The position numbers and the translations under genes were made by a program. Below, piece after piece: positions 26,091 through 36,754 of a stretch of 64,000 nt of DNA. A model generated the notes under the pieces. The model had not been told where the DNA came from and searched no databases. It was given only the letters and a program-made list of their open reading frames with translations. This stretch comes from Aphelenchoides besseyi. Lineage: Eukaryota > Nematoda > Chromadorea > Rhabditida > Aphelenchoididae. The stretch spans positions 6,014,001 to 6,078,000 of the forward strand of contig JAMPIQ010000003.1 in assembly GCA_024699855.1 (NCBI GenBank). Reading direction: 5' to 3'. How positions within the stretch are numbered: the stretch's first letter is position 1; the number at the start of each line of letters is the position of its first letter.

Positions 26091-27384
26091 TCAATGACCC
26101 GTACAAGCAATCAGTCGATGATTGCAATGTGTTTCTCTTTGCCTCGGGGGCTGAAACTCAAATTCGAATCTTGTTGTTTTACGGAAAACCAACCGGATTT
26201 GTAGAACAATAAACATAGTCAAACCAAAAACAACAAACGTCCCAATGACCACTAACTCCACAGTCAGGAAGAAAAGAAACGTGTACGACCAAACCGAATT
26301 GATTTCCTAAACGCTGCAAATTTCTGTTCTTATACTTTCGCTTACTTTTGTTCTGTAAATAGAAACAATTATTTGGGTATTTCAATTCTTTCACTTACTT
26401 TGATCGTTGAACTGCCTCATAAACTTCTCTGTCCTTTTGAATGTCGATGTACGTGTGCCCTAAAAAAGCAACAATAACTTCGTCGTTGCTTCTATTAATC
26501 ACCTCCGATGGGTTTCATCGTGATTCTGCTTCGTTGTTGCATTTTGTAAGTAGCAAATCGAACTTTTCCGGTCCACAAACGCGGAGATACAGTGGTAAAT
26601 AGCATACGACGAGTTTTCTGAAGGTCTGCAAAAAATTTTAATTTGAATTCTTGTAAAAAACGTTACCCTCTGACATTTCGTTTGTTGTAAACGAGTTTGT
26701 CGGAACGGTTGGTTTCATAATCAAAAAGCGACCTAAACAATAGAATGACATCACTATTCAAGTTCACATTTTACTTTGTTCTTTCTGCTCCACTCGAACG
26801 TCAAGAGTGCACAAATTACCGTCTTGTATTTCTTGCACATAAAACACAGCCGACAATTCACGGCCCAAAGCGAGAGATTCCGGAAAATCGTATCTTTCCG
26901 AATTTCGAGAACGTATTCGCACGTATTTCGAATGCAATTCCAACTAGATAGACGATATATATGTGAACTTAAAACGATCAAACCTCAAATTCAACTTCAC
27001 GAGTAGCATCAAAATTGGCACACTTGTTGAACAGATCACCTGCTTGTATATCTTCGTTAATTGTAGGAAACGTGGAAGGAATAAGAGCATGATCGATTTC
27101 GAAGAGCACAAACCAACTACTTTCTTTTGCTTCAATCTTACCGTAGACACTAAATAACGAAAGTTGACTGAATGTATTAATCTAATCACTTGCTTAGTGA
27201 AATTCAATGGTATGTCGAGCGAAAGACGAATGAACGTGGACTTTTGACTGAATGGAAAATACGTCAGTTGAGAAGATGATAATGAGTCAGGACGAGTCGA
27301 CGATTCAATTAGACCGTTTACAAGAGTTGTCATACCAATCAGGGACCAAACAAATAAAACTATACGGTCCTTTGCAGCAAGCAT
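26091..27384 (-). CDS. Unrecognised single-pass (type I) membrane protein
   Basis: I do not recognise the family. From ATG 27384 the product has a clear signal peptide (DRIVLFVWSLIGMTTLVNG) and a lumenal or extracellular region. That region includes LSLDIPLNFTKQ, KIEAKESSWFVLFEIDHAL, FNKCANFDATREVEFE, RYDFPESLALGRELSAVFYVQEIQDGNLC and DIQKDREVYEAVQR, each as typed in separate short blocks. One membrane segment (VELVVIGTFVVFGLTMFIVL) and a basic cytoplasmic tail ending RLIACTGH follow. The short blocks are in separate exons split by introns of 45-60 bp. The first join (near 27190-27150) does not close cleanly in frame with a canonical donor, so that edge is uncertain. The topology is firm and the function unknown. 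Confidence 0.65.
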
Positions 27385-29420
27385 TTTGAGCCATCGACGT
27401 TCGACTGAAACGAACGACTTTCAATTGAACTTTCAAGAAAACGGAAAGTAAAAAAGAAATGGGTCTGTCTCGAGAGAGTTGAAGACCTCGAAACGGATAT
27501 TAGGAACAGACTTTGGTCTTTGAATTGGTTAGTCAAAGTTGTACGTGAAAACGATGTCCTGCAAAATGCATGAAAAATGTCAGTCGCTGATTGATGGTCG
27601 AGAAGACGTGCTGGTCACTCGGCGATCTCCGGAAACAACTTAACAGATGTGGACCTTTGCAACGGATCGAAAAACGTGTGGACTATTGAGCAGTTTGTTG
27701 CTGCGCCGCAAACGACCACGAATTTCATGAGCAGAAGGAGATGTCGAAAGACATGTTTGTTGTTGCGGAAAATCAAATAGAATTGGGAATTACATGAAAA
27801 GCGACAAGTTGGTGGAACAACGCGAACATAAAACACGTTCAATTGACCCTCACTCCACGGCCATAAATTTCTGGCAATTGGACCGTTGATGGACAGACGA
27901 AGTGGTCCATTGTTAATATTTTGTGTTGAAAAAAAGGTCCAATCGACTAACAAACAGTTTCGAATGATTGTACTCTCTTTTTCAAACCACTCAACCGCGT
28001 ATTCTTGAATACAATGTGAACGAATAGAAGCGAGGAAGCTGACGGACGGCTTTCCAGCCGATTAAACTTCTCAAACGACCAAATGCTTCTGAGTAATTTT
28101 GGCCGCTGGGCATCAACGTTCTTGCGGTTTAATTTGCAATACAACCGTTCCCGACATTCTTCGGTCATTTGGTGTCAGAAATGAGAGGAAAACAAGAAAA
28201 CTGAAGTCGAAATCAGTTTGTTTTTTTCGAGTTTCTAGTCGCCATTCTGCTCGTTGCAAAGAAAAAGAATAATCTTCACGAACTGAAAAGCAACGACAAA
28301 TGTTTTCGGCCGCCTCCGTTCTGTTGTTCCGTCTGAAACAATTTTATGGCAAACATTCGAAGTGCACAAAACACTTTTCATTATGTTGATCGATTTGGAT
28401 TAAACAAACATAGAGTGTCGTCATCAACGAACAGACGGCTGCGCATCTTCCGGTTCGAAATCTCGTGGAGGTCGTAAAGTTCTCGGAAACCACCACGTCA
28501 TGGAGTAGAAGAACCGGACCTTTGAAGACGCTGCGAAACAGATGTTGCGATTCGCGCGGAAGTTGAAGACGAACGAGGAAGCCGTTGATTTGGACGACGT
28601 TCAGTTTCGCTTTCTGGTCGTGGCATTCAGACTTCTGAGTTCGTTTCTTTGTTGTTTCTTGTGTCAAACGGCGAACATCGTCGCTTTTTCCTCAAATCCA
28701 GTTGTTGCGTCGCGAATACGCAAAAACGGTGATTTGATTGTGGTTTGCGCAAATCCGCGACGGCGAATCGGTTTGAGTTGCGGTTGATGAGCGGATGATA
28801 AGTCGATGAACAAACGGATGAATTGATAAAGCGGGAAGATGGGTTGATCGTGCGATTTGCAACGATCGGGCGGCGGAGGGATCTGAAGGAGGAAAAACGA
28901 GTTCGTCTTCCGTTTCTGGTGGCGCAGCTTCGTGTTGTTGCAGTTGATGGGTAAAAGCAATGAAAAGGCGGCAGCATTTAACGGTCGGTTTATTGTATCT
29001 TTACGGATTGCGGTTGTCTTAGATCCTGATGAGTCGTTCGGAGTTGCTGCATGGATCTGTAGTCGACAACGATTTGAGTTAGTTGACGTTAAATGAGTTC
29101 ATGTGATTTAAAAAATTGGATGTTAAGGTGAAATCCTGCAAACAAGGTTTGATCAGTTTCCGTTGGGATTGCCCGGGGCGGTTGTCCGTTGAGGAGTGAC
29201 GATCATCATTCCTCTTTCCCGTTTTCCTCATCAGCCGTTTATCAGTCGTGAGTTGCGCGTGTTGTCCGCCACTCGTTTAGTTTGTCGGTTAGTCGCCGTG
29301 AATCCGTCAAAGTGCGCGGACTACGTGAATCTGTGGACCCTGCGACCGCCCAATTGCTTTCAGACAAATTCCACCGATCTCATCTTTTGGGTTGTCAAGT
29401 TGACGGTTACGGTAAAAGTG
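27385..29420. other. Intergenic region, no recognised gene
   Basis: This 2.0 kb is the upstream side of two divergent genes (the membrane protein and the MADF gene). The GC content is a little higher around 28400-29000, with overlapping open frames on both strands that look like chance frames. No RNA gene or repeat is evident. Confidence 0.4.
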
Positions 29421-30937
29421 ATGGTCGAACGGCCACCGACATTTAACGAACTTTTGATTCGAGAAGTTCAAAATCATCCCGAATTGTACGATCAACAGCA
29501 TCGAGTTTGTACGGACAATGAGGTAAGTGTACGCGGAGAATCGAGTAATTTTTGTATGTTTAGGAACGAAATTTGATGTGGGAAATGATTGCGAGAAAGA
29601 TAGATCACAATGTTACTGGTAACGGATTAGCAAATGAACTGCTTGAGCGATTTCTCTTTCAGGCGAATTCGCAAAGAAGCGATGGTTGCAAATGCGAGAT
29701 CGTTATCGCAAAGAACTTAAAATGGCGTTACGCAACATGATCAAACCGAAATGGCCGTACTTCGAAAGACTCAAATGGCTCGATCCATACCTTAAAGACG
29801 CAAAGTAATTCAGCAAATGAAAATGTTCAATAATTGGATCGTATTGTTGTAGAAGTGCTGGTTTGAATCCACTTTTCCTAAGCAGTTCATTTGAGGGACT
29901 GGACGGACAAACATCGGTCTCAGCTTTAGAGTCACTGATCAAAGAAAGTGGTAAGCGAACGAATTGATTTCAATTGACTTATAAACGATTTCAAAGAAAC
30001 AACCGATCTTCATGACTTACAACAATACGCCAATGCAAACGCGCTTTTGGAAAACATTATGGCCGCCTCGTCTTCCGCCTTCGAACAACTTCAACGACAA
30101 CGAGAAACTGGCGAGTTTTCGCCGGACAGCGCAACAACTTCAGACGATGGTGACCTGATTCAATCGACAGGAATACAGTTAATAAATTCTGCAGAATCAA
30201 CAGCAGCATCAGATGCGGGCAGCAGTGCAAGTGGAACCAGCGATACAACTCGACAGCGTAATTCTTCGTCTCCTGAACGCCAAAGTGGCGACGAAACGAT
30301 AAGCGGAATAGAAAATCAGGTACTCAGTTGTTGCATTTAACTTCTTGATTTTGTCAGAATCTTCTTGAGCCCACAACTCTTGACACAGCCGGACTGTTAA
30401 GTGCATCAGCTCTAACAGCAAGTGCAGAGAATCTTAGTTTCGTTGGTTCGATGATTCGCAATCTGAATGCATCACTTCTCCCAACACAACAACCATTGAG
30501 ACCAAACACTCGGCAACGAAATCCGCCATATTTGGTACGCAGAGGCGGTGGAATCAAATTGAAACCCGCGGATCCAAACATCCAATCCACACAGTCGACG
30601 CCAACCGATCGAACTCGCGGTCTCTCTGCCTTTCGTCCACTATCGAAAACAATGTCAGTCGGTGGTATGAACGGCAACGTTTTGCAACAATTAAATGCCG
30701 AACGGGATGTTTCTTTGATGTTGGACGAACTGAAAACTGCTGAGTGGTCAAACGATGAAGACGCGTGTTTTGCGCGTTTGGTTGTCGTACGATTACGAAA
30801 ATTTGCAGCGAAAGAAAAACGAACTGTAAGCAGGAAAACGAATCGTACAACTAACTGACATATTTTAGATTCGTGCTCGTATCTCAGATCTGCTTGACAA
30901 ACAGGAAGAGGCCATAGATGAAACTCAAATGCAATAG
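29421..30937 (+). CDS. MADF-BESS domain protein, probable transcription factor
   Basis: The N-terminal MADF (Myb/SANT-like) domain runs from FNELLIREVQNHPELYD, through NLMWEMIARKIDHNVTG, to EFAKKRWLQMRDRYRKELK and FERLKWLDPYL (exons 29421-29522, 29564-29618 and 29663-29804). A long S/T/N-rich linker follows. The C-terminus has a BESS-like segment, EDACFARLVVVRLRKFAAKEKRT, spliced to IRARISDLLDKQ. In insects and nematodes MADF-BESS proteins bind DNA through MADF and contact partners through BESS. The stop is the TAG at 30935-30937. Splice joins restore the frame throughout. The target genes cannot be told from sequence. Confidence 0.85.
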
Positions 30938-31961
30938 GCCGAATCATTTAAAACCAGTGTATCACTTTGTGTCTTTCATATTATGGATTCTTTTACGTGT
31001 CTTCGTTTTAGATGCAATTAAATCTTGTTAAATTGATTTAAAACTTCAGCTTGAAAATTCGAAAAGTCTGCGAGACATCTTGACGTTACTTTCGTTTCAA
31101 CAGGCTGATACGTTGGTTATGCGAATTGAACACAAGAATCTGTTATGCACATCTCGGTTACTTTCAATGAAATTGATGTGAAGCACTAGTGCACTTAGAA
31201 TTCAATTTTACTATTTCTATTAGCCAAACGGCATTTGAAGTGTCGACTCTCATCGTTACAGAAATTTGTTCTGTATAGTAAGTGCACGGCTGAAAGTTTT
31301 TCGTTTCCGTTATGTTTGTTTATGTTTAATAGGATGGAATTAATAAGACGTACAAGACTCGTTGGCTAATGTTTTTTGTGGTTTTCCCGATCCACTTGAG
31401 TTTTGGCGTACAGTGAAGATCAGCTGTTTTGGTTGTTGCCGCAGCTTTTCAAGTAGTCAGTGTGTTGATATTTGACAAACAAGTTCCGTTTCTGTAATTA
31501 TAATCAAATAACACCGATGTCAAAAGAAGCTTATAAAAAATGAGTCAGCGGAGTAATACGAAAATATTTTGATCTCTTCGATTGTAGTCTAAATTTATAG
31601 TTTTCGCAGAACCATAATAACGGCCAGAACCTTAGGCTACAAATTCCGATTGTGATTACCCTTTTATCTGAATTTACAACAATCACATGATCAATAGCAG
31701 TTGCTGATAAGTAATTAAAGTCGAGGGATCAGTTGAAGTCAAACGATTCGAAACCACTTGATTTCGCATGTTCAATTTCTTTTTTTTCTGTCACAATACT
31801 GAGCTTTGCATTGGGTTGGAAATACGAGAACAACTCGACTCGTCTGCTGACCAATGACCGAACTCGCGCCTCCCACCGAGTTTTTACAGTTGGACACGAG
31901 TGTGGCCACTGAATTGCATTTCTGACGTTGTGATTCTTAACCTTACAGTTCGTGCTTGCTA
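30938..31961. other. Intergenic region before the DMRT gene
   Basis: This 1.0 kb AT-rich interval has no recognised gene. It should contain the DMRT promoter. A CTTACAG acceptor-like site at 31942-31948 sits 13 nt before the DMRT ATG. Confidence 0.4.
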
Positions 31962-34900
31962 ATGTCCGACATAACGAAATCGAATGGATTGGGCGCTTTG
32001 AATGCCGATGAACTTGAGAAACTCTTACGTTTACGTGCCGAACGAAATCAACGTACTCCGAAGTGTGCTCGCTGTCGAAATCATGGCTCGGTGTCCGCAC
32101 TCAAAGGTTCATTAGTTGTAAGCTTTCTGTTGATTAATTCCACCATTTAAGGTCACAAACGATACTGTCGATGGAAGGATTGTGCATGTGCTAAATGTAC
32201 GCTAATTGCCGAACGTCAACGAGTGATGGCGGCACAAGTTGCACTGCGAAGACAACAGAGTCAGGAAGAGAAAGAGGCCCGAGATTTACAGGAAATTTTT
32301 GGACTCGGTAACGCCGCAGGTTTACTCGATGTAATGAAGGAATTGGAGTCGAGTGAAACCAACAAATTAGCAACAACTGAAGACGAAAAAGGTCAGTTTG
32401 TGAACTTTAGTTTTGTTTTACAAAATAAATCCGACACGGAAGATTCCGTGACTTTTTTGTCCTTTCCCAGCATGACTGCATTTCGTTTATTTTGTCAATT
32501 TCGTCACAAGGTGGCCTTCAAATTATGTCGATAAGATGCACATGATTGTCTAATACGGTTTCTGTAATGAAACAGTAAAATTGGTTACTATTGGGTTGTT
32601 ACTAAAGTTTTGTCTGATTGCGTCATGAGTGACCTAAATTAGGAATGAAAGAAATTGACCGGTCGGTTGGAAGTGTGTGAACGAAGTTCGGTTGTTCAGC
32701 TGCCTACTGTCCTAAGTATGATTTTCGTTGTAGATTAGAATTCATTCATTAAAATTAACACAAATCATCAAAAATACTCGCCATTTGAGTTGATAGTTCG
32801 GCGCCACCGTCCGGGCAATTGGGTGATTCCGCGCGTGTAGAAGGATCGATGACGGGAGGCGAAGAACGAGTTGAGGGACCGGCGGAGATGATCGACGTCG
32901 TTGAATCGGCGTCCTCGTATTCACGTCTTTAGCGAACGGAAGAGATGGTAGTCCGTTGACGAAAGGTCCGGAGAGTACGGCGGGTGCTCGATGGCCGTCC
33001 AACCCAAAGTCCTCAGGTGCTGTTGAGTTCTTCGGGCGGTGTGCGGTCGCGCGTTGTCCTGGAGCAGTAGAACGTCGTGGCGATGACGAAGGGCGGCGGC
33101 GACTCGATCCATTTGGGCACAGTACAGTTCCGAAGTGATCGTCTGCCCGCGGTCCAACAACTCCCAGTGCACAACACTTAACCGATTCCACCAAACAGAA
33201 AGCATAACTTTTGTTTGGAAAAGATTCGGCCGGGGTGTACCACCCGGTCGCTGATTGGGACGCAACCATTGTCCACGGCGATATGGATTGTCAAGTTGGA
33301 CCCATGTTTCGTCGCAGGTTAGGAGCCGGTGGACGAACGGGTTGGCACGTTGCTGCTGGAGGAGATTTTCGGCAGCCCGGACTCGCCGTTGCTTCTGCAG
33401 GTCCGTCAACTCGTGGGGTACCCACTGTCCTCGTCGATGCCGGAGACCTAAACGAGAATAACCATTAGTAATTGTAGACATAAAGAATTGCTTGCCCGCT
33501 CGTCTTAATGTTCTCCAAACGGTTACATGGCAACAACCATTGGCCAATTCGCGAGTTGATTGCGCAGATCGATTGGACACAGCGTTGAGAATCGTCGGTT
33601 GATGAACCGTTGGCGGACGTCCTGTTCGTGGTTGATCGGCCAAATCCTCGAGTCCATCGTCGAACTTTTTGAACCATCGACATGCCGTCCTCTCGGTGGT
33701 CGTTTCGCGTTCCATGTGCCAAGTTGATGATGGTGGCGGCTTTGGCGGGCGAGTGATGGAGACGATATTCGTTGAGAAGCAGAAGTCGCACTTGTTCACA
33801 AGTGAGACCCATTTGACGAAATTAGTCAAGGAAACAGGAGTAGCGATGTCGAGAAACAGCAGATCCAATAAATCAAATTTGACACTTCGTTTAATTTCCA
33901 ATCGACCGGTCAATTTCTTTCGTTCCAATTTTAGAAAATGCATTGCGCAATCAGACAAAACTTTAGTAACAACCCAATAATATCGCCGCGTTTTTCTGTT
34001 AACTTTCACAGAATCTGTTCGGATTACAAGCTGCTTATCTTTTTCCTCAATAGGATTATCTAATCTAGAAATCGTAAGCGATATTTCTGAGTAATCCAAA
34101 GATGATTGCATGCAAAGATTCAAACTTCTTACTTTAAGAGCTCAGTCTTTGAACAACACATTTAACAGTCTGCTATCATATCCGAAAACCCGCATACTGT
34201 AGGCCCTTAAAAGAATTAGTGCACTATCACAACTCCAAACATTTGTTCTATAATTTAAAGGGCAGTAACAATCCGATTATTTGCAAATGAACGTTTTAAA
34301 CTGACCACTAACATTCCATTGCAATCAAAGGTTTAAGTGGGTTTGCGTCCTGCTGTCTTTGGTTGCAAGTTAAACCGCGTACTTGTCACAACTCGACCGA
34401 TTGTATTACTGCACGGTGCGAATGTTAAATTTGATTGTGTTTTCGAGGCCAAGTACCACTTCACGCATTGTCTCTTGATTGCTCATCTCAATTTGCATCG
34501 ACTTTTTAAAGCAGAAAAACGGATACCGTAAACGTGAGCCGCAATTGATGCAAACGAGCATTTCGAGTAAACGGTCAATGCGGTGGCGAGAAAACGTCCA
34601 CCTGTCTACGGTTAAGCGAAATGTGCGATCTTGACCGCGACAAGTTGACCGCCTAAAGTTCGAGTAATCCGCATAAATGTGGTGCTTTCGGTTATTTGCG
34701 TTTGTGCAATCCGTAAATTGGGTGTTGAGCACTTGTCGCTGAAGCGAAAGAAGCGAGCGGATTGAGGTTACAACTCGACCAAATTAGCGTTTATAAGTTG
34801 GATTAACGAATATGTGTGATCCTTATGAATAATTGAGCGTTGCATAAACGTTTGACCTTTGCAGATGTCGATCAATTAATTAAATTTAATTTCTAAAAAT

Positions 34901-35279
34901 TGTTTCCTAATTAGTCTTACGTGTTGAACTTTAAGAAAAAGTTGATCCTGACAAAGAAGCAAGCGATACAAGTACACTGAGCACTCCACATGAAACGGTT
35001 GTTGTCGAGAAAACAAAGACCGAAATAACACCAACATCCAGCAACTCGCAAAGTCCCATCGAACCAATACACTCATTGGACACATCCATTTCGTCGAATA
35101 GCAATCATCTCGAATTTCCTCCATTTTTGAACTCCACATTCCCGAATTTGATTCGGCCACCACCCAATTTCTTTTTGTCTTCATCGACTATGTCTGCCGC
35201 CTCAACTACTCTTCCATTTTATCATCCGTTTCTTTATCCCAATTTCTTTCGTTTTCCACCGAATAGATTTCAAATGTAA
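31962..35279 (+). CDS. DM-domain (DMRT) transcription factor
   Basis: DNA-binding protein of the doublesex/mab-3 family, commonly tied to sexual differentiation or neuron identity. Three exons: 31962-32106, 32152-32391 and 34936-35279 (729 nt, 242 aa). The DM domain spans the first intron: [19 protein letters not shown], then [35 protein letters not shown]. All the zinc-binding C and H residues of the intertwined CCHC/HCCC sites are present. After it come a Q/E-rich stretch and a S/T/P/F-rich C-terminus ending [12 protein letters not shown] saw no DMA domain. The second intron is 2,544 bp and carries an antisense mariner. Both joins are phase 1 and in frame, so the insertion is tolerated. Confidence 0.93.
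32591..32622 (+). repeat. Mariner left terminal inverted repeat
   Basis: These 32 bp begin TTGGGTTGTTACTAAAG and are identical, as reverse complement, to 33946-33977. They are preceded by the TA target site. Confidence 0.95.
32647..32665 (+). repeat. Mariner inner inverted repeat, left
   Basis: GAAAGAAATTGACCGGTCG, identical as reverse complement to 33903-33921. Both copies sit 56 bp inside their end. Confidence 0.9.
32770..33812 (-). pseudogene. Mariner transposase (DD34D), broken
   Basis: The start is the ATG at 33812 ([16 protein letters not shown], first helix-turn-helix). Near 33720 the frame must shift by one base to continue into [19 protein letters not shown]. The [11 protein letters not shown] linker and the catalytic residues follow: LTCDETW (first D), [12 protein letters not shown] (second D), and STDYHLF, where the third D is preceded by 34 residues, i.e. 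DD34D. A TGA at 32921-32923 follows RSLKT. Beyond it the same frame continues with the family's C-terminal block (FYTRGI...[16 protein letters not shown]) to a stop at 32770. A 48-bp intron-like stretch (33448-33495) interrupts the linker region. With that removed and the shift repaired, the length would be about 331 aa, near the family norm. Confidence 0.9.
33903..33921 (-). repeat. Mariner inner inverted repeat, right
   Basis: Reverse complement of 32647-32665, at the same 56-bp offset from the element end. Confidence 0.9.
33946..33977 (-). repeat. Mariner right terminal inverted repeat
   Basis: A 32-bp perfect reverse complement of 32591-32622, followed by the TA target duplication. Confidence 0.95.
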
Positions 35280-35983
35280 GTCCTGGTAGCCGAAAGTAAA
35301 GATGTATTTCGATCACATAAACCGACATTTCTCTAATGTCCACTTAAGCTGTTTGTATTAGGTTTCCAATATTTGTGTGACATTTCCACTTAAACTTATA
35401 TCTACAAATTCATTGTATGTGTAACTGTATTAAACAGTGAATGAAAGTGTTTTTCTGGAATAAGTAGTTGTAATAGTTCAAACTCGTGAAAGAGCTTAGA
35501 ATGACAAGATTACGGTAAGAGGAAGGCAAAAGAATGTGCCTCACGTTTTTCTTGGCTTTAGTGTTCATTTCGTTGTAAATAAATTTTTAAAAAAGAGAGT
35601 GGAAACGACGCCATTGTATTTGCCCGTGAAAATGAGTTCTGGTTAATTAGAAAAATCGACAGATTGCAATCTATTTACAACAGCAGGTGCAAAGAGCCTT
35701 TAAATAGCACCGACAGAACGCTAAAGATCAATGCAGCATAAAACCAAAACTGTACGTTGATTGACGGAAGTTTATGGTAAAGATGGATTCGATATTCGGC
35801 AAAGTTGATCGAACCAACTGTACATTACATTGATATAAGTCAAATTTACAATGTAAATCAAATATGACGACAAGATAGACGGATAATTGAAAAATGAAAA
35901 CAATGATGTGATTATGCAAAACAAAACAAAGATAACAAAATGAAAACGGTCTGAGTTTTTGTGGATACGTTAGGTTGTCAATA
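35280..35983. other. Intergenic region between convergent genes
   Basis: This 704-bp AT-rich DNA probably holds the 3' UTRs of the DMRT gene and of the secreted-protein gene. No gene is recognised. Confidence 0.4.
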
Positions 35984-36754
35984 TCATAATCTATACGAAT
36001 TGATGTTGTCTCTGCGTCGACGCAGTCTTGATCTTTTGACTGTCGCTTCGGACCTTGTGCAAACATTCTCGTCTTCTTCGGCAATCAGATTAGGACGCGC
36101 CGGTCGGACAATGAACAGCAGGTAATCTTCGATAGTGAACGGTCGGAAAACGATTGTAGCATATTTGCAGCCAACATAGACTGGCAATGTTAGTTGACTG
36201 TTAGGCCCTAAAGTTCAGTCGTTAAGTTGTTATAAAAAATAAAGTTCTTACTTTTCTGCAGTTTCTCTGTTGCCATGAGTTGTAAATTGCGAGAGATTCC
36301 GGCAAATACCCGCAATGAACTCTGAAGTCAGTTGATTAGTCTTACGATCAGTGCGCCGTTCTTCCTACCCTTTCATGCAAACGTGCCATTGTGAAAACAA
36401 CTTCAGTCTTCGTTGGAATTCGAATCAGACACGGACGACGCCAATCATAGTAAGTATGGTTGATAAGAATTGGTTTGTTTAGATGTTGTTCGGTCAGTTC
36501 TTTATAGCAACCTGAAACACACAAATGAAATCTGGTGTTCAAACTTCAATCTTACTAGTAGTAATGTACGTGTTATTATTTTGCGGTACTGTCGGTGCGG
36601 TTGGCCACGTTATGTCCTATAATATTTTTGATTAGAACTTCGTTTATTAGATCAAAATAAATGCTTGAAATCCAAAACTTACCATTACTTCACAACGACC
36701 TACAATTGCAATACAAGCAATCAGAATGATTTGAACAATGCAGCAAAGTCGCAT
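35984..36754 (-). CDS. Unrecognised small secreted protein
   Basis: I do not recognise the family. Five exons join in frame from the ATG at 36754: a signal-peptide exon (MRLCCIVQIILIACIAIVGRC), a T/P/N-rich exon (about 36616-36556), a central exon with KELTEQHLNKPILINHTYY and DWRRPCLIRIPTKTEVVFT, an exon with SSLRVFAGISRNLQLMATEK, and a last exon with VYVGCKYATIVFRPFTIEDY. The final exon ends in a very basic tail (RSRLRRRRD) after an acidic stretch. The mature protein is about 180 aa with few cysteines and one or more NxT/NxS sites. There is no membrane segment after the signal. It could be a secreted ligand or effector-type protein, but nothing in the sequence fixes that. Confidence 0.6.

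Larger units (their letters stand above)
32591..33977 (-). mobile_element. Mariner-family DNA transposon (degenerate), in DMRT intron 2
   Basis: A complete 1,387-bp element flanked by TA on both sides (32589-32590 and 33978-33979), the expected target duplication. The ends are perfect 32-bp terminal inverted repeats. A second, 19-bp perfect inverted pair lies exactly 56 bp inside each end. The transposase runs on the minus strand, antisense to the host gene. The reading frame has a frameshift and a nonsense codon, so the copy is non-autonomous. Confidence 0.95.

Noticed and set aside
33669..34123. Long minus-strand frame reading past the mariner end as the transposase N-terminus
   Set aside because: The frame crosses the right terminal repeat (33946-33977) into flanking intron. 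The true transposase start is the ATG at 33812 in another frame, which carries the first helix-turn-helix.
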